Below, in pieces: positions 15,539-25,900 of a DNA stretch of 55,340 bases. The notes under the pieces are model-generated. The model did no database searches. It was not told the origin of the DNA and was given only the letters and a program-made list of their open reading frames with translations. Within the stretch, counting starts at the first letter, position 1; the number at the start of each line of letters is the position of its first letter. The position numbers and the translations under genes were made by a program. The stretch is taken from NCBI GenBank assembly GCA_018654845.1, contig JABIKU010000014.1, forward strand, positions 1-55,340, given 5' to 3'. The stretch is from Methanobacteriota archaeon. GTDB taxonomy: Archaea; Thermoplasmatota; Poseidoniia; Poseidoniales; Thalassarchaeaceae.

Positions 15539-18139
15539 ATGCGCGATGAAGTTCAACACTCCGGCTTAATCGCGGGCTCAATCGAAGCCAGAGGATACCA
15601 ATTGGAAGCGGTAGATGAAGCCCTATCTGGGTCTATGTTGTTGGTGTTACCGACCGCTGCTGGAAAGACGGCGGTTGCATGGATGGTAATCGCTGAAAGA
15701 TTGCGGACTAATTTAGGTAGAGTAATCTTTCTAGCACCGACAAATGCATTGGTTGATCAACATCTCAAAAGTCTTGAGCCAGTGATGAAAAATATTCACG
15801 ATCTTAATCCAATTTCTATTACCGGCGAGATAACTCCAAAAAAGCGTGAAAATTTATGGGATTCTTCTCGATTGATTATTGCTACGCCACACGTCGTTCG
15901 CAATGATGTTGTAAAAGGAATTCTCGACCTGTCAAATTGTTGCTTATTGGTGGTCGATGAGGCTCATCACGCCACGGGAAATCATCCTATGGCTCAAGCC
16001 GCTGAATTATACAAATCACAGGCGGTAGATGGGCTTATTCTTGCCACAACTGCAAGCCCTGGTTCACGTACAGAAGTTGTCGAAGAAATTTGTGAACGGC
16101 TCGATGTTGAACGAATTCATATCAGAACATCGAATGATACAATGCTGAACCCATATTTGGCCGGCCTCAATGTTCAAGAATTGAAAGTAATCGTTCCTGA
16201 AGAAATTCGAGAATTAGCCGAACCACTCCGATTATGGTTGAATGGAATTATCGATAGAGAGCGTCGTCTCGGTAGATATGTTCTTTCCGGGCACCCTTCA
16301 TATCGTGGCCTAACCCAAGCGATGGGGCGTGCTCAAGAAGCAATTCAACGAGGTGAATCAAATGCTTACTCCTCGGTTTCAAATCTATCTATGGCAATGC
16401 GCTTAAATCATCTCCTCAACCATTTATTATCTCAAGGAATTGCAGCAGCAAGAGAATTTCTTGATAGAATGGAAAAAGATGGCGACACATCAAAAAAATC
16501 TGTAAAAAACTTCTTGCGAGATAAACGGATTCAAAGTTTGAAACAAAGTTTGGATCAGATGGATGAAATCCATACAAAGGTAGGTACAGTCAGACGTTTG
16601 GTCAGAGAACGGCTACGAAGAGATCCGATGAGCAAGATTATTGTTTTCGCTACCTTCAGAGATTCGGTCGCGGCTATCGAATTAGCTCTTGAAGGATTAG
16701 AAGGAGCAAAACCGATTCAATTTGTTGGTCAATCTAGCAGAAATGGAAGAACTGGATTAAAACCCAAGGAGCAAATCGACAGGTTAAATCGGTTTCGAGA
16801 AGGTGAATTCAATGTACTGGTAGCCACCTCTGTAGCTGAAGAAGGATTGGATATTCCATCCGCGGACTTAGTAATATTTTACGAACCAGTACCCAGTGAA
16901 ATACGAACTATCCAACGCCGTGGAAGAACCGGCAGACACCGTGAAGGTGAAGTTGTCGTGCTGATTGCTGAAGACACTAGAGATGAAGGAGCAAAAATAG
17001 CAGCTGAGCGAAAAGAAGAAAATATGCAACGAGCAGTTCAAAGAGTTCGACGAAAATTACCTCGCTCTGCGCATATTGACCTTTCAAATCTTGATTCATT
17101 TGAAGTTTCAAATTCAGATGAAATAATATCAGCGAAAGAGTTCATCATGAAAGTTCGCGAGGAATCTCGCCCTAGTATTGTTGAAAGCGATCAAGTTGAA
17201 ATGAAGCAAAAAATGACCTCTAGTGCTAAATTACCCCCTCAAACGTTCCGACCTCGCGGACAAACTGGATTGGAGCAATTTGAAACGGCCTCAAATGATT
17301 CGCCTCTAGATAATGAAAAAACTGATACACACACTCAAAAAATTGTGAACAATCCCCCACCCATATCGATATCCCAGGATCTGTCGGCTCTCGAAGAAAT
17401 TGGTCCTCCGGATGTCCCTGGAGCTATCATCACAGCAGATGATCGTGAATTGAACAGTGCCGTAGTCGCACGTTTGCGTGCCCTTGGCGCTGAAATAATA
17501 ATCAAACGGCTCACTACAGGAGATTTCAAAATTGGTGAACGGATTTTAGTAGAAAGAAAAACGGTACGTGATTTTGTCGATTCATTAGTTGATGGACGAC
17601 TATTAGAACAAGCCAGTAGGTTAGTCGGTGCAGCACCTCGCACCCTTATTCTAATCGAGGGCGAGGGACTTTTCCAAAACCCAAGGGTCCACCCACATGC
17701 ATTGATGGGAGCATTGACAACGCTTTCTTTGGATTTTGGAATCCCGGTTGTAACGACCAAAGATGGGGCAGAAACCGCACGATTCCTCACAGTTGCATCC
17801 AGAAGAGAAGAATCTATGCTTGATGGTTTAAGTGGTAGCGCACAAGATAGGTTGGAGGCTGTAAAGCCAGAATTTTGGTCAGATCCAGTTACCCAAGCCG
17901 CAGCGGGAGCCCGTGAGATTAGAATCAAAAATGATGATGAAAGAATTGCTGTTCGAGCAATTATTGAGTCGATTCCGAGTATCGATTCAGAATTATCCTT
18001 ACAATTATTAGATAAATTTGGAACTTTTGCCAATCTTGTATGGGCAGAAGAAGAGGAGCTTAAAGAAATCCAAGGAATCACTGAAGTTCAAGTTAGAGAA
18101 TTATTGCGTATGTTCGGGAAAAAACAAACTCGGCAATAA
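15539..18139 (+). CDS. hef: Hef, archaeal FANCM/XPF-type helicase-nuclease
   Basis: Hef processes stalled replication forks and branched DNA. The 866 residues show, in order, a superfamily 2 helicase (LPTAAGKT near 38, DEAHHA, the helicase C motif with TSVAEEGLDIPSADL and QRRGRTGR), a low-complexity linker (about 545-625), an XPF-type nuclease (GDFKIGERILVERKTVRDF, which holds the GDx(n)ERKx3D catalytic signature) and a C-terminal tandem helix-hairpin-helix. All catalytic residues I can check are present, so this is an intact two-activity enzyme. It diverges from the ribosomal operon; a TATA-like AAGTATTTTG about 25-30 bp before the ATG suggests a nearly leaderless mRNA. Its stop abuts the stop of the convergent gene. 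Confidence 0.96.
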   Translation: MRDEVQHSGLIAGSIEARGYQLEAVDEALSGSMLLVLPTAAGKTAVAWMVIAERLRTNLGRVIFLAPTNALVDQHLKSLEPVMKNIHDLNPISITGEITPKKRENLWDSSRLIIATPHVVRNDVVKGILDLSNCCLLVVDEAHHATGNHPMAQAAELYKSQAVDGLILATTASPGSRTEVVEEICERLDVERIHIRTSNDTMLNPYLAGLNVQELKVIVPEEIRELAEPLRLWLNGIIDRERRLGRYVLSGHPSYRGLTQAMGRAQEAIQRGESNAYSSVSNLSMAMRLNHLLNHLLSQGIAAAREFLDRMEKDGDTSKKSVKNFLRDKRIQSLKQSLDQMDEIHTKVGTVRRLVRERLRRDPMSKIIVFATFRDSVAAIELALEGLEGAKPIQFVGQSSRNGRTGLKPKEQIDRLNRFREGEFNVLVATSVAEEGLDIPSADLVIFYEPVPSEIRTIQRRGRTGRHREGEVVVLIAEDTRDEGAKIAAERKEENMQRAVQRVRRKLPRSAHIDLSNLDSFEVSNSDEIISAKEFIMKVREESRPSIVESDQVEMKQKMTSSAKLPPQTFRPRGQTGLEQFETASNDSPLDNEKTDTHTQKIVNNPPPISISQDLSALEEIGPPDVPGAIITADDRELNSAVVARLRALGAEIIIKRLTTGDFKIGERILVERKTVRDFVDSLVDGRLLEQASRLVGAAPRTLILIEGEGLFQNPRVHPHALMGALTTLSLDFGIPVVTTKDGAETARFLTVASRREESMLDGLSGSAQDRLEAVKPEFWSDPVTQAAAGAREIRIKNDDERIAVRAIIESIPSIDSELSLQLLDKFGTFANLVWAEEEELKEIQGITEVQVRELLRMFGKKQTRQ

Positions 18140-19000
18140 TCAATCGCCAATAACTGCAATTCTAGTACGCAATTGCGCGAATCTATCAGTGTGATGACCG
18201 AGTGCAAATGAAAGAATTTCGCAAAGGTGAGTAACTGGGATATTGGTTTGTATTCCAGTTGCTCGGCTAGCCTTTCCTTGATAGATATCGAGAATTGAGT
18301 GAGATAGATTACATGCGCTGACGATCATATCAGCACCTTCTGAACGAGCATCTGAAAGAACTGAAGCCGCTTGACGTAAAACTGTTAATTCTTCAGAAAC
18401 CAAACTAGGAACACCAACACTCTGAGTTCTGCTTTCCCATTCAACTGGAGTACCACCGAGAGCCGTGATAAGTTGCTCGAAATAATTTGGATCAAAAACA
18501 TCGTCTCCGCCACATGCCCCATGTTGTTGCATATTTGGACCATAATATCCAGCAATTGAAAAATCGACTCGATTTTTAACCAAAGCACTCAACTTATCCA
18601 AACCGAATTCATCGACAATCACATGCAATAAATGGTGAACTTCGGTTCCTCCACTAAAAGTCAAACCACTAGTTTGTTGTAATATCACATTAATTTCCTC
18701 AAGAAGAATTGGGTTCGCTCGTAGCGTCGCCAAATCTTCTGACAAATTTCCCGCTGTCGCCGCACATGGAGTCATAATTTCTAATCCAAGCGCCTCAGCT
18801 TGAGCGAAGGTACGCGCATTCAGTGCGAGTTGCAAACGATGGTTTGCTTGGCGGATAATTCCAGCACCACAACTTGTGGCTCCATCGAGAGAAGTCAGTT
18901 TAATCCCGAGAGTGCGAGCCAGTGGAATCATTGTATCATTGATTTCTGGCGAACCGGAATGTGCTACATTACCTGGGTGGTAAGCGTATTTCAGAGCCAT
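18140..19000 (-). CDS. SdhE/HdrB-like CCG-domain protein lacking most cluster ligands
   Basis: The 286 residues follow the two-repeat CCG fold of heterodisulfide reductase HdrB and of the SdhE (archaeal SdhC-type) subunit of type-E succinate:quinone reductase. Repeat 1 normally has C-x31-CCG-x34-CxxC; here the positions read N11, S43-C44-G, C79-A-A-T82. Repeat 2 reads P155, S194-V195-G, C230-N-L-S233. Thus 7 of 10 expected cysteines are replaced while spacing and surrounding motifs (NARTFAQAEALGLEIMTPC, FEQLITALGGTPVEW) are kept. I start at ATG 19000, overlapping the upstream stop (TGATG), rather than the TTG at 19003. It is translationally coupled to the flavodoxin-SdhB-like gene, so the two probably form a complex. 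A normal HdrB-like redox role is unlikely; a structural or flavin-partner role is inferred. Confidence 0.85.
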   Translation of the reverse strand: MALKYAYHPGNVAHSGSPEINDTMIPLARTLGIKLTSLDGATSCGAGIIRQANHRLQLALNARTFAQAEALGLEIMTPCAATAGNLSEDLATLRANPILLEEINVILQQTSGLTFSGGTEVHHLLHVIVDEFGLDKLSALVKNRVDFSIAGYYGPNMQQHGACGGDDVFDPNYFEQLITALGGTPVEWESRTQSVGVPSLVSEELTVLRQAASVLSDARSEGADMIVSACNLSHSILDIYQGKASRATGIQTNIPVTHLCEILSFALGHHTDRFAQLRTRIAVIGD

Positions 19001-21177
19001 CAAAATCGACCATCCATCTCATTGAATATTGCGACAACCTCGTGATGTTTATCGACTGAAGCATTGAATTGTTTTGGCATTTTTCCTAATCCAGCAGGTG
19101 GAGCTACAAGTGCTAACATGTCGTAAAACATAGAACCCCCAGTTCGAGTAAATCCAAGAACCATTCTTGCCGTAACGCCTGAGAATAAATTACCCATCAA
19201 ACCGATTGGCCCGAGAACTTGTCTGAAAATCATCGTATCATTCACACGCCCACTGCTCTTCACAGTAAGCGTATACCACCAAACATGTTTGCCGTGGCGA
19301 CCACGGAAACCATCACGAGATAATGTGGCGGTCTTACATTCGAGAAGAGAATCATGAATAGTCGTAGTTTTTCCTTGTCGACGAATCGATGCTAAATCTG
19401 TTTCTGATTTGATCCCTCCTTCGCCGTCTAGAATGATTTGTAGTGCTGCTCTCTTCGATACTGAGGTTCTAGGGTCATTGAGGCGAGCCCATGAGTGCAA
19501 AACTACTGATGGACCAAGATATGTGTTAGAATGGGGTGTGGCATCGGAAGAAGCATGCAAAATTTCTGCGCTGTGGAAAGATGAGATTGAATGGAGTTTG
19601 TCTGCAATTTGTGAATCCATTGTTCCAATTGGACCTTGCGGAGTATTTGCACCAGTTCGAGTAGCTGCGATCATCCATGGTTCAGAAATTTCTCGATTTT
19701 GTTCGAGAGACCATGTGTCGACGACTAAATCTCTGATTACTTCGAATCCAGGAAGCGGTTCTATTCGAATTTGAATTCCACCATTTCTGATTGGTGCGAG
19801 AGAATCAATTCGGCAATTTCCAGGAAGAATATAGCGGCCATTAATGGAAATTGCAGTCGAAGGATCATCGGCAGTTCCATCGCGGAATATCAGAGAACCA
19901 TCCTGAGTATTTTTCAAAGACCGAAGCATTTCAAGGGCAGAAATATGACCTGGGAATGCACAAACCCATGTGTCCTTTCCAGTAGATGAAGTAGTTGGGT
20001 CGTAACGGAATATACTGACTTCAACCTGCATGGATTCTGATTTTAATTCAGGGATACTGAAACCATCTGCTCCAGAAGCACCGCTCGTACCACCCGCCAT
20101 TGATTCCTTGATTGCATCAACCAATTCGGAATCGTATACACCTTCGCCATCAACAGCAGCCATATTTGCTAGTGCATCAGATGCCCAAATTGTCGCCATA
20201 TCATCGAAATCAACATCACAATCGACGCGCTCAACTAGTCGTGTCGCACCCAATTTCTCGAATTGACTATCCCAATCCTTTCCTGATTGACAATAGAATT
20301 CGTAGGATGAATCGCCTAGACTCAGAACGGAGTAATAGACACCGCTCAATGAACCATCAGCGGCCTTGAGTGAAGTTTGCCATAATTCCTCTGCATTATC
20401 TGGCATTTCTCCCTCGCCCCAGGTCGAGCAAATGATGAGAACTCGCTTCTTGTCTGAAAGAGATGTAAAGTCGAAGTCATCCATATCGGTAACTTCAGCT
20501 GAGAGACCGTAATCACCAGCCTTCTTTGCAAACTTTGAAGCTAAATCTTCTGAATTTCCAGATTGTGAACCGAATAGAATTATCATCGAGCGGTCACCAT
20601 CTGTTGAGATTTCAATCGCTGGAGCCGCAGATTCAGTTGGGGATGAAATAGAACCGCTAGACCCTCCAGATGCAGCATCCTTTACAGCATCTATTTCTGC
20701 GGCTTGGAAAATTCCATTATCATCGACTGCTCCCATGCAGGCTAATGCTTCAGATAGCCAAGATGCAGCGGGATCTTCATATTCCACATCGCAATCAACC
20801 CGTTGATAGACTCGTGTTGCACCTTTTGATTCAAGCCAGTCATCCCATTGTATACCGGATTCACAATAAAATTCGTAAGATGAATCACCCAAAGCGAGTA
20901 CAGAGAAATTGCATTTGGCCATTGAAGGAGTATCTTCTGCATTAGCAGCTTGCCACAAATCTTCCGCATTGTCAGGTTGCTCGCCCTCACCCCATGTGCT
21001 ACAGGTGATGAGAATTCTCGAATAATTTGCCAAGTCAGCTATTTTGACCTCGTCCATACCCTTGACGGTTGCTTCTAAATTATACTTTGAAGCAGCTTTG
21101 CCAATCTGGACAGCCATGTCTTCTGCATTTCCAGATTGAGAACCAAAAAGAACGAGGAGTGAACGGTCTGCAGACAT
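19000..21177 (-). CDS. Tandem flavodoxin fused to a cysteine-free SdhB-like domain
   Basis: The 725 residues divide into flavodoxin 1 (6-150), flavodoxin 2 (197-345), an SdhB-like region (384-620) and a C-terminal part (620-725) I do not recognise. Each flavodoxin keeps the FMN phosphate loop (GSQSGNAED, GSQSGNSED), the STWGEGE loop and the LGDSSYEFYC loop. The SdhB-like part keeps succinate dehydrogenase iron-sulfur subunit landmarks: VSIFRYDP, DGSLIFRDG, IEPLPGFEVIRDLVVD, YLGPSVVLHSWARLNDPRT. The 2Fe-2S cysteine loop (about 431-445) and the CxxCxxC region (about 535-548, HSAEILHASSDATPHS) contain no cysteine; only C406, C455 and C614 remain in the region. Soluble, no signal peptide. It overlaps the SdhE-like gene. 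I infer electron transfer through FMN in place of Fe-S clusters. Confidence 0.88.
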   Translation of the reverse strand: MSADRSLLVLFGSQSGNAEDMAVQIGKAASKYNLEATVKGMDEVKIADLANYSRILITCSTWGEGEQPDNAEDLWQAANAEDTPSMAKCNFSVLALGDSSYEFYCESGIQWDDWLESKGATRVYQRVDCDVEYEDPAASWLSEALACMGAVDDNGIFQAAEIDAVKDAASGGSSGSISSPTESAAPAIEISTDGDRSMIILFGSQSGNSEDLASKFAKKAGDYGLSAEVTDMDDFDFTSLSDKKRVLIICSTWGEGEMPDNAEELWQTSLKAADGSLSGVYYSVLSLGDSSYEFYCQSGKDWDSQFEKLGATRLVERVDCDVDFDDMATIWASDALANMAAVDGEGVYDSELVDAIKESMAGGTSGASGADGFSIPELKSESMQVEVSIFRYDPTTSSTGKDTWVCAFPGHISALEMLRSLKNTQDGSLIFRDGTADDPSTAISINGRYILPGNCRIDSLAPIRNGGIQIRIEPLPGFEVIRDLVVDTWSLEQNREISEPWMIAATRTGANTPQGPIGTMDSQIADKLHSISSFHSAEILHASSDATPHSNTYLGPSVVLHSWARLNDPRTSVSKRAALQIILDGEGGIKSETDLASIRRQGKTTTIHDSLLECKTATLSRDGFRGRHGKHVWWYTLTVKSSGRVNDTMIFRQVLGPIGLMGNLFSGVTARMVLGFTRTGGSMFYDMLALVAPPAGLGKMPKQFNASVDKHHEVVAIFNEMDGRF

Positions 21178-21277
21178 ATTGACACCGATTGTCCCGTGGA
21201 CATTTGTTTCGACCTACGGTCGATTATTGAATGTAGCGTGTAAAGCACTAGAAAGGAGCTTGCTAATTTCGCCCATC

Positions 21278-22888
21278 TCACATATCGAAGCCATCGAAAT
21301 CGCCGCCATCCATAGGGCTGCTAGCACGACTAGAAATTACATCGTCAATTCGCAGAATCATCACCGCAGTTTCAGTTGCGGATTGAATCGCTTGCTCGAC
21401 TACACGACTCGGTTCGAATACGTTTGCTGCGGACATATCGGCGACTCCACCATCATAGACATTTACACCAAAATTCGATTTGCCTTCGGAGTGAGCTTTA
21501 CGCAAATCAATAATCGTGTTGACCGGATCTAAACCAGCATTCTCTGCAAGGGTTCTGGGAATAACTTCGAGTGCCCCAGAGAATGCTTCGATTGCCATTT
21601 GTTCGCGACCGCCGATTCCCTCTGCATATGCGCGGAGATCGCGGCTTATCGCAGCGAGAACCGAGCCACCACCAGTTAGGACTGCCTTATCTTCGTTAGC
21701 CACGGCGACAACGCCAATGGCATCTTTGAAAGCACGCTCGATTTCATCGACGACGTGCTCAGTACCACCACGGAGTAGAACAGAGACGGATTTTGCCTGA
21801 GGGCAACCAGTGATGAAAACCATATCCGATTCACCGATTTTTCTTTCGTCAACCTTAGCGGCTAAACCTAAGTCTGTAGACGAAAGATCATCGATATTAG
21901 TGACTATTTTTCCTCCTGTTGCCTTCGAAAGTGCTTCCATATCACTCTTCTTTGCTCGACGAAGAGCAAAGATTCCGGCCTTCGCTAGATAGTGTTGTGC
22001 CAAATCATCGATACCTTTCTGACAAATCAATACATTCGCACCAGCGGATTGAATTTTGGTGACGAGAGATTTCAGATATGCTTCTTCCTCGTCGAGGAAT
22101 TGTGACAACATATTAGGATCAGTAATCTGAATTTTTGCATCGATTTCGGTTTTCTTAACCTCGATTGCAGAGTTAATCAATGCAATTTTCACATCAGAAA
22201 CTGAGCGAGGCATCCCCGAGTGAACTCGCTCTTTATCGAGAATAATTCCATCGATCAAAGTGCTGCTTCCGATAGAGCCACCCTGTTTTTTCTCGACTTT
22301 TATATCATCAAGATTGACAACTACTCCATCCTCATCTTCTTGAGATACGGAAAGTACTGCCCGAACAGAGATATCTGCAAGGAATTCTTTGACTGCGCCT
22401 GCACTTTTACCAGTTAGTGCTGTTTTTGCCACTTCTGTTAGAATATTTTCTGAAACATCTTTAGAATGATTTTCAATTAATTCGTTGGCTTTTTGCGCAG
22501 CGAGTCTGAATCCGTCACAAATTACAGTTGGATGAACATTTTGTTCAATTAAATCTTCACTGCGTTTCAAAAGTTCACCAGCGATTACAACCGCGCTAGT
22601 AGTTCCATCGTAACAGTGCTGTTCCTGTGTTTTTGCAACCTCGATAATCATCTTAGCTGCAGGATTAGTAATATCCATCTGCTTGAGAATAGTTGCTCCA
22701 TCGTTGGTAATAACAACATCACCCATACTGTCTACGAGCATTTTGTCCATTCCCTTTGGACCAAGGGTTGAGCGTACTGCATCAGCAACGGCTTTGGCGG
22801 CTGCGATATTATTACTCTGAGCAGTTCGACCGCTAGTTCTTTCAGTGCCTTCTTTCATAATGAAAATTGGTTGTTGACCGTTGTACAT
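21278..22888 (-). CDS. Thermosome subunit (group II chaperonin)
   Basis: ATP-dependent protein-folding ring subunit, 536 residues, full length. Seen are the start [32 protein letters not shown], the nucleotide loops NDGATIL and [14 protein letters not shown], the catalytic-domain GGTEHVVDE and the C-terminal tail GGDFDGFDM. Group II chaperonins need no separate co-chaperonin lid. It has its own promoter (TATA-like run at about 22948-22957). A single subunit gene is visible here; others may exist elsewhere. Confidence 0.97.
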   Translation of the reverse strand: MYNGQQPIFIMKEGTERTSGRTAQSNNIAAAKAVADAVRSTLGPKGMDKMLVDSMGDVVITNDGATILKQMDITNPAAKMIIEVAKTQEQHCYDGTTSAVVIAGELLKRSEDLIEQNVHPTVICDGFRLAAQKANELIENHSKDVSENILTEVAKTALTGKSAGAVKEFLADISVRAVLSVSQEDEDGVVVNLDDIKVEKKQGGSIGSSTLIDGIILDKERVHSGMPRSVSDVKIALINSAIEVKKTEIDAKIQITDPNMLSQFLDEEEAYLKSLVTKIQSAGANVLICQKGIDDLAQHYLAKAGIFALRRAKKSDMEALSKATGGKIVTNIDDLSSTDLGLAAKVDERKIGESDMVFITGCPQAKSVSVLLRGGTEHVVDEIERAFKDAIGVVAVANEDKAVLTGGGSVLAAISRDLRAYAEGIGGREQMAIEAFSGALEVIPRTLAENAGLDPVNTIIDLRKAHSEGKSNFGVNVYDGGVADMSAANVFEPSRVVEQAIQSATETAVMILRIDDVISSRASSPMDGGDFDGFDM

Positions 22889-22947
22889 AGGAAATCACAC
22901 TCACTTCGGGGTTCGCCCACCAAAGGGGGTTTCATAAGGACTCGCAC

Positions 22948-22957
22948 ATAATAATAA
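22948..22957 (-). promoter_or_regulatory. Probable TATA box of the thermosome gene
   Basis: The minus strand reads TTATTATTATG, about 60 bp before the ATG at 22888, which would give a leader of roughly 35 nt. Downstream of it, two C-rich runs (ACCCCC and ACCCCG) flank a GGTGGGCG segment, possibly a binding site. No experimental support. Confidence 0.4.
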
Positions 22958-22974
22958 GAATTGAAACTATCAAA

Positions 22975-25900
22975 TCATTGTCTATTTTGCTGGTCAATCC
23001 ATTGCTGACCATAGTGAACCCATTGCTCAATTGACCATCCTGGTGGAAGACCATCATCAGGAATTGGGGGGACTCCTGCAGGTAATTCGGGCTCTGTAGA
23101 CTCTTCTACAACTGGTTCTTCTTCCAATTCAACTTCATCCTCAATTTCAGTTGATTCTACGATTTCTTCCATTTCTGGTTCCGAAATTGGAACTGGCTCA
23201 GGCATTGGTGGTGACTCTGGTTCAGCCATAACAGGTAGCTCGGGCTCAGGCATTGGCTCTGGCATTGGCATTTCTGATGGATCTGGCATTGGCGGAGGAG
23301 GAGGTCGCTCAAACATTTCTTGAGTGCCGCCATACATAGAGTTTGCAACCGAATCTGCCGATGGCAAATCTGGTGCTTCTGGCATACCCTCCAACGAAGG
23401 TGCTCCACCTACGGCCGATTCATAATCATCGAATGAGGATTCGACCTCGAGCGGTTTCGAAGCTGTTTTCATAATTCCTAATGCGGCTATCATTACCCCA
23501 ATTATCACGCCGATACCAATTAGAATGAACAGAATATTACCCGCAACTTGAGCGATGAAACCCTTGTCGGGCCCTTCTTCTACGGGGTTGATTTTGTGCA
23601 TAGTCACAGTCGCTGAACTTGACACCTTGTCAATATCACCATCTACTTCCAAAATCAATTCAAATATTATTTCATTATCTGAAAGCGACTTTAAATTATC
23701 ATCGGAAACTGTCAAGAAAACCTTGACCGTCCGGGAATCCTGAGCATCTAGAACAAATGTCTGATCTCCTGTGTCGACCCTAGCATCGATAATATTGTTG
23801 AAAATCGGTGAATCTCTCTCTATATCTGTACGTAATAACTGTGCATCGGTAGGATGGTTATTTGTGACGGTAAAAACAAGCTCAATTTCATATCCACCTT
23901 CAACAACGACTAGGGGTGTAGGTGGTTGTATCTTAATCCAACCTTGTGTGCCAACTTGGAAGTCTGCTTCGCCTGTGTCAAAGGAAGATTGACCGGCAGA
24001 TTCAGCATTGGTACTCGTAGCAGTTAATTCGATTGTTCGATCTCCAAATGCCAAATCGTCAAAGGAATAGCGAACGGTCAGATTGAATGATTCACCCGGT
24101 GCAATATAGGGAGTTATTCCATTGTTCAATCCGATGGTGCTCACCGAAACATCAGATAGGTGATCAAAGGAGATTTGGAAAGAATCTGCTGTGTTTCCTC
24201 TGTTCCAAATTCGCCAATTTACTGTTCTCGGGTCATCACCTCCTCTGAAGACTTCGTTGAGCATATCAATATCTTCTACCTCGACAAGATAAGTTTCAGG
24301 AACGGTCAAGAAAATTTTCTTGCTCGTCTGATAATCGGGATTGGTCTTACTCGTTGTAACCAAAGTGATGGGATAAGTTTCATTTACAATTCCATAAGGC
24401 ATCGGCAATAACATCGTGACCGTTGCATCTCCTCCGAATGGATCGATTTCGAAAGTTTGCTCGGTATTCATTGAGACATTAAGATGCCAATCAGAGATAA
24501 TGCTTAGATCGAAAGCTTCCTCTGCGTTGCCGTGATTAATCAATCTGAATTCAATCAATCGCAACGAATCATCTGCTGGCGCCACCATATTGTTAACCTC
24601 TGGTTCAATATCGAGTTCGTAGTAAACTGGAACGACGACATAAATAAGCCATTCAGCTTGATATTGAGCAGGTGATTGTCCACTCGATAACAACGTTATT
24701 TCGTAAGTTCCAGGTTCAACTCTATCTGGTACGGTAATAATCGCATCAATTGCAATTTCGTCGGTTATCGACAACTCGGTTTGAGTAATCTCAGAGCCAT
24801 TTAACTGCCACTCAATTCTAGCATCATTCGTCCAATCTTGATTTGGGAATGAGACACCGAGATTCCATGTCGCTATTTGATTTCCAGTATTTTTCAAAAT
24901 CATTGGCACGACCCCACTTTCTCCTGGATATAAGGTCGCAGCGGGATTTTGGAGGGATTCCTGCTGCAATTTACAAGAATACGCAGCCATTACTGAAACC
25001 GGCAAACGTAAGTAATTTTTCGTCAAATTTGTCACACCGTCGTTGATCCAGACATCCCAATCCAAATCTTGTACCCCAGCGCCATCGGGAATGCTCAAAT
25101 TGAACCAAGTCTCCATCGACTCCAAAGCATGAATTACCTTTGTAACAACAAAATTATCATGGTCAACATTATTGTTTGAATCTATCCGAAGCGGGTAACC
25201 CCACATCCAAGATTGATTAGTTACCTCGGTATAAAGCCGCAATGTAATATCGATATATCCGTTATTTGTTATCGTGCAATGAAGTGAAGGAGGAGTAGAA
25301 TCTGCGGGGATAACCATGTAAGAATTGGGTAATGGATCATCACAATCTACGTCAAGGGTGTATTCGGGCACCTTTTGAATTCCGAAAAGTAGGAATGAGT
25401 CAAGGTGGATTCCCTGATTTGCATAGGAACTATTAGAATCGAATAAGAAAGCCATCGTGAAATCGGCAGACGGGTGCATACCAGTCATATTCCAAACCAA
25501 TTGTGTCCAATCGGCTGAAGTGGTAGACAATGACTGAGACGTATAATTGTAATATTCTTCTGGGCCGGCATCGGCTTCGAGGCGAATTTGGTCACCAGCT
25601 GCCATATCACCCCAAGCATTAGTCACCAAATGCAAAGTTAAGAAATCGAACCCGCGTATTCGAATTTTACAGAAATTATTGCCATATGAAGTAGTAACTG
25701 CTGAGTCAAGAGTCCCATATCCGAGGCCATGACCGGGGTCTTCACAACTCTGGAATGGAGTGAACCATCCCCACCACAAGCGGTCGTGACGGTTACTTGC
25801 ATAATCAGAACCAGACCGGGATACACGCCAATGACGGGAACCTTCTGCACTTCCGGAATCATCCATACGCCAGTGTCCAAAATTGTCTGGGTCTGACGAG

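Noticed and set aside
17335-18081. Open frame of 248 codons antisense to hef
   Set aside because: It lies entirely opposite the nuclease domain of an intact Hef, shows no domain and has the composition of a mirror frame.
18140-21177. Reading the flavodoxin/SdhE pair as pseudogenes
   Set aside because: Both frames are open at full length, the start/stop overlap is intact, and family residues other than cysteines are well kept.
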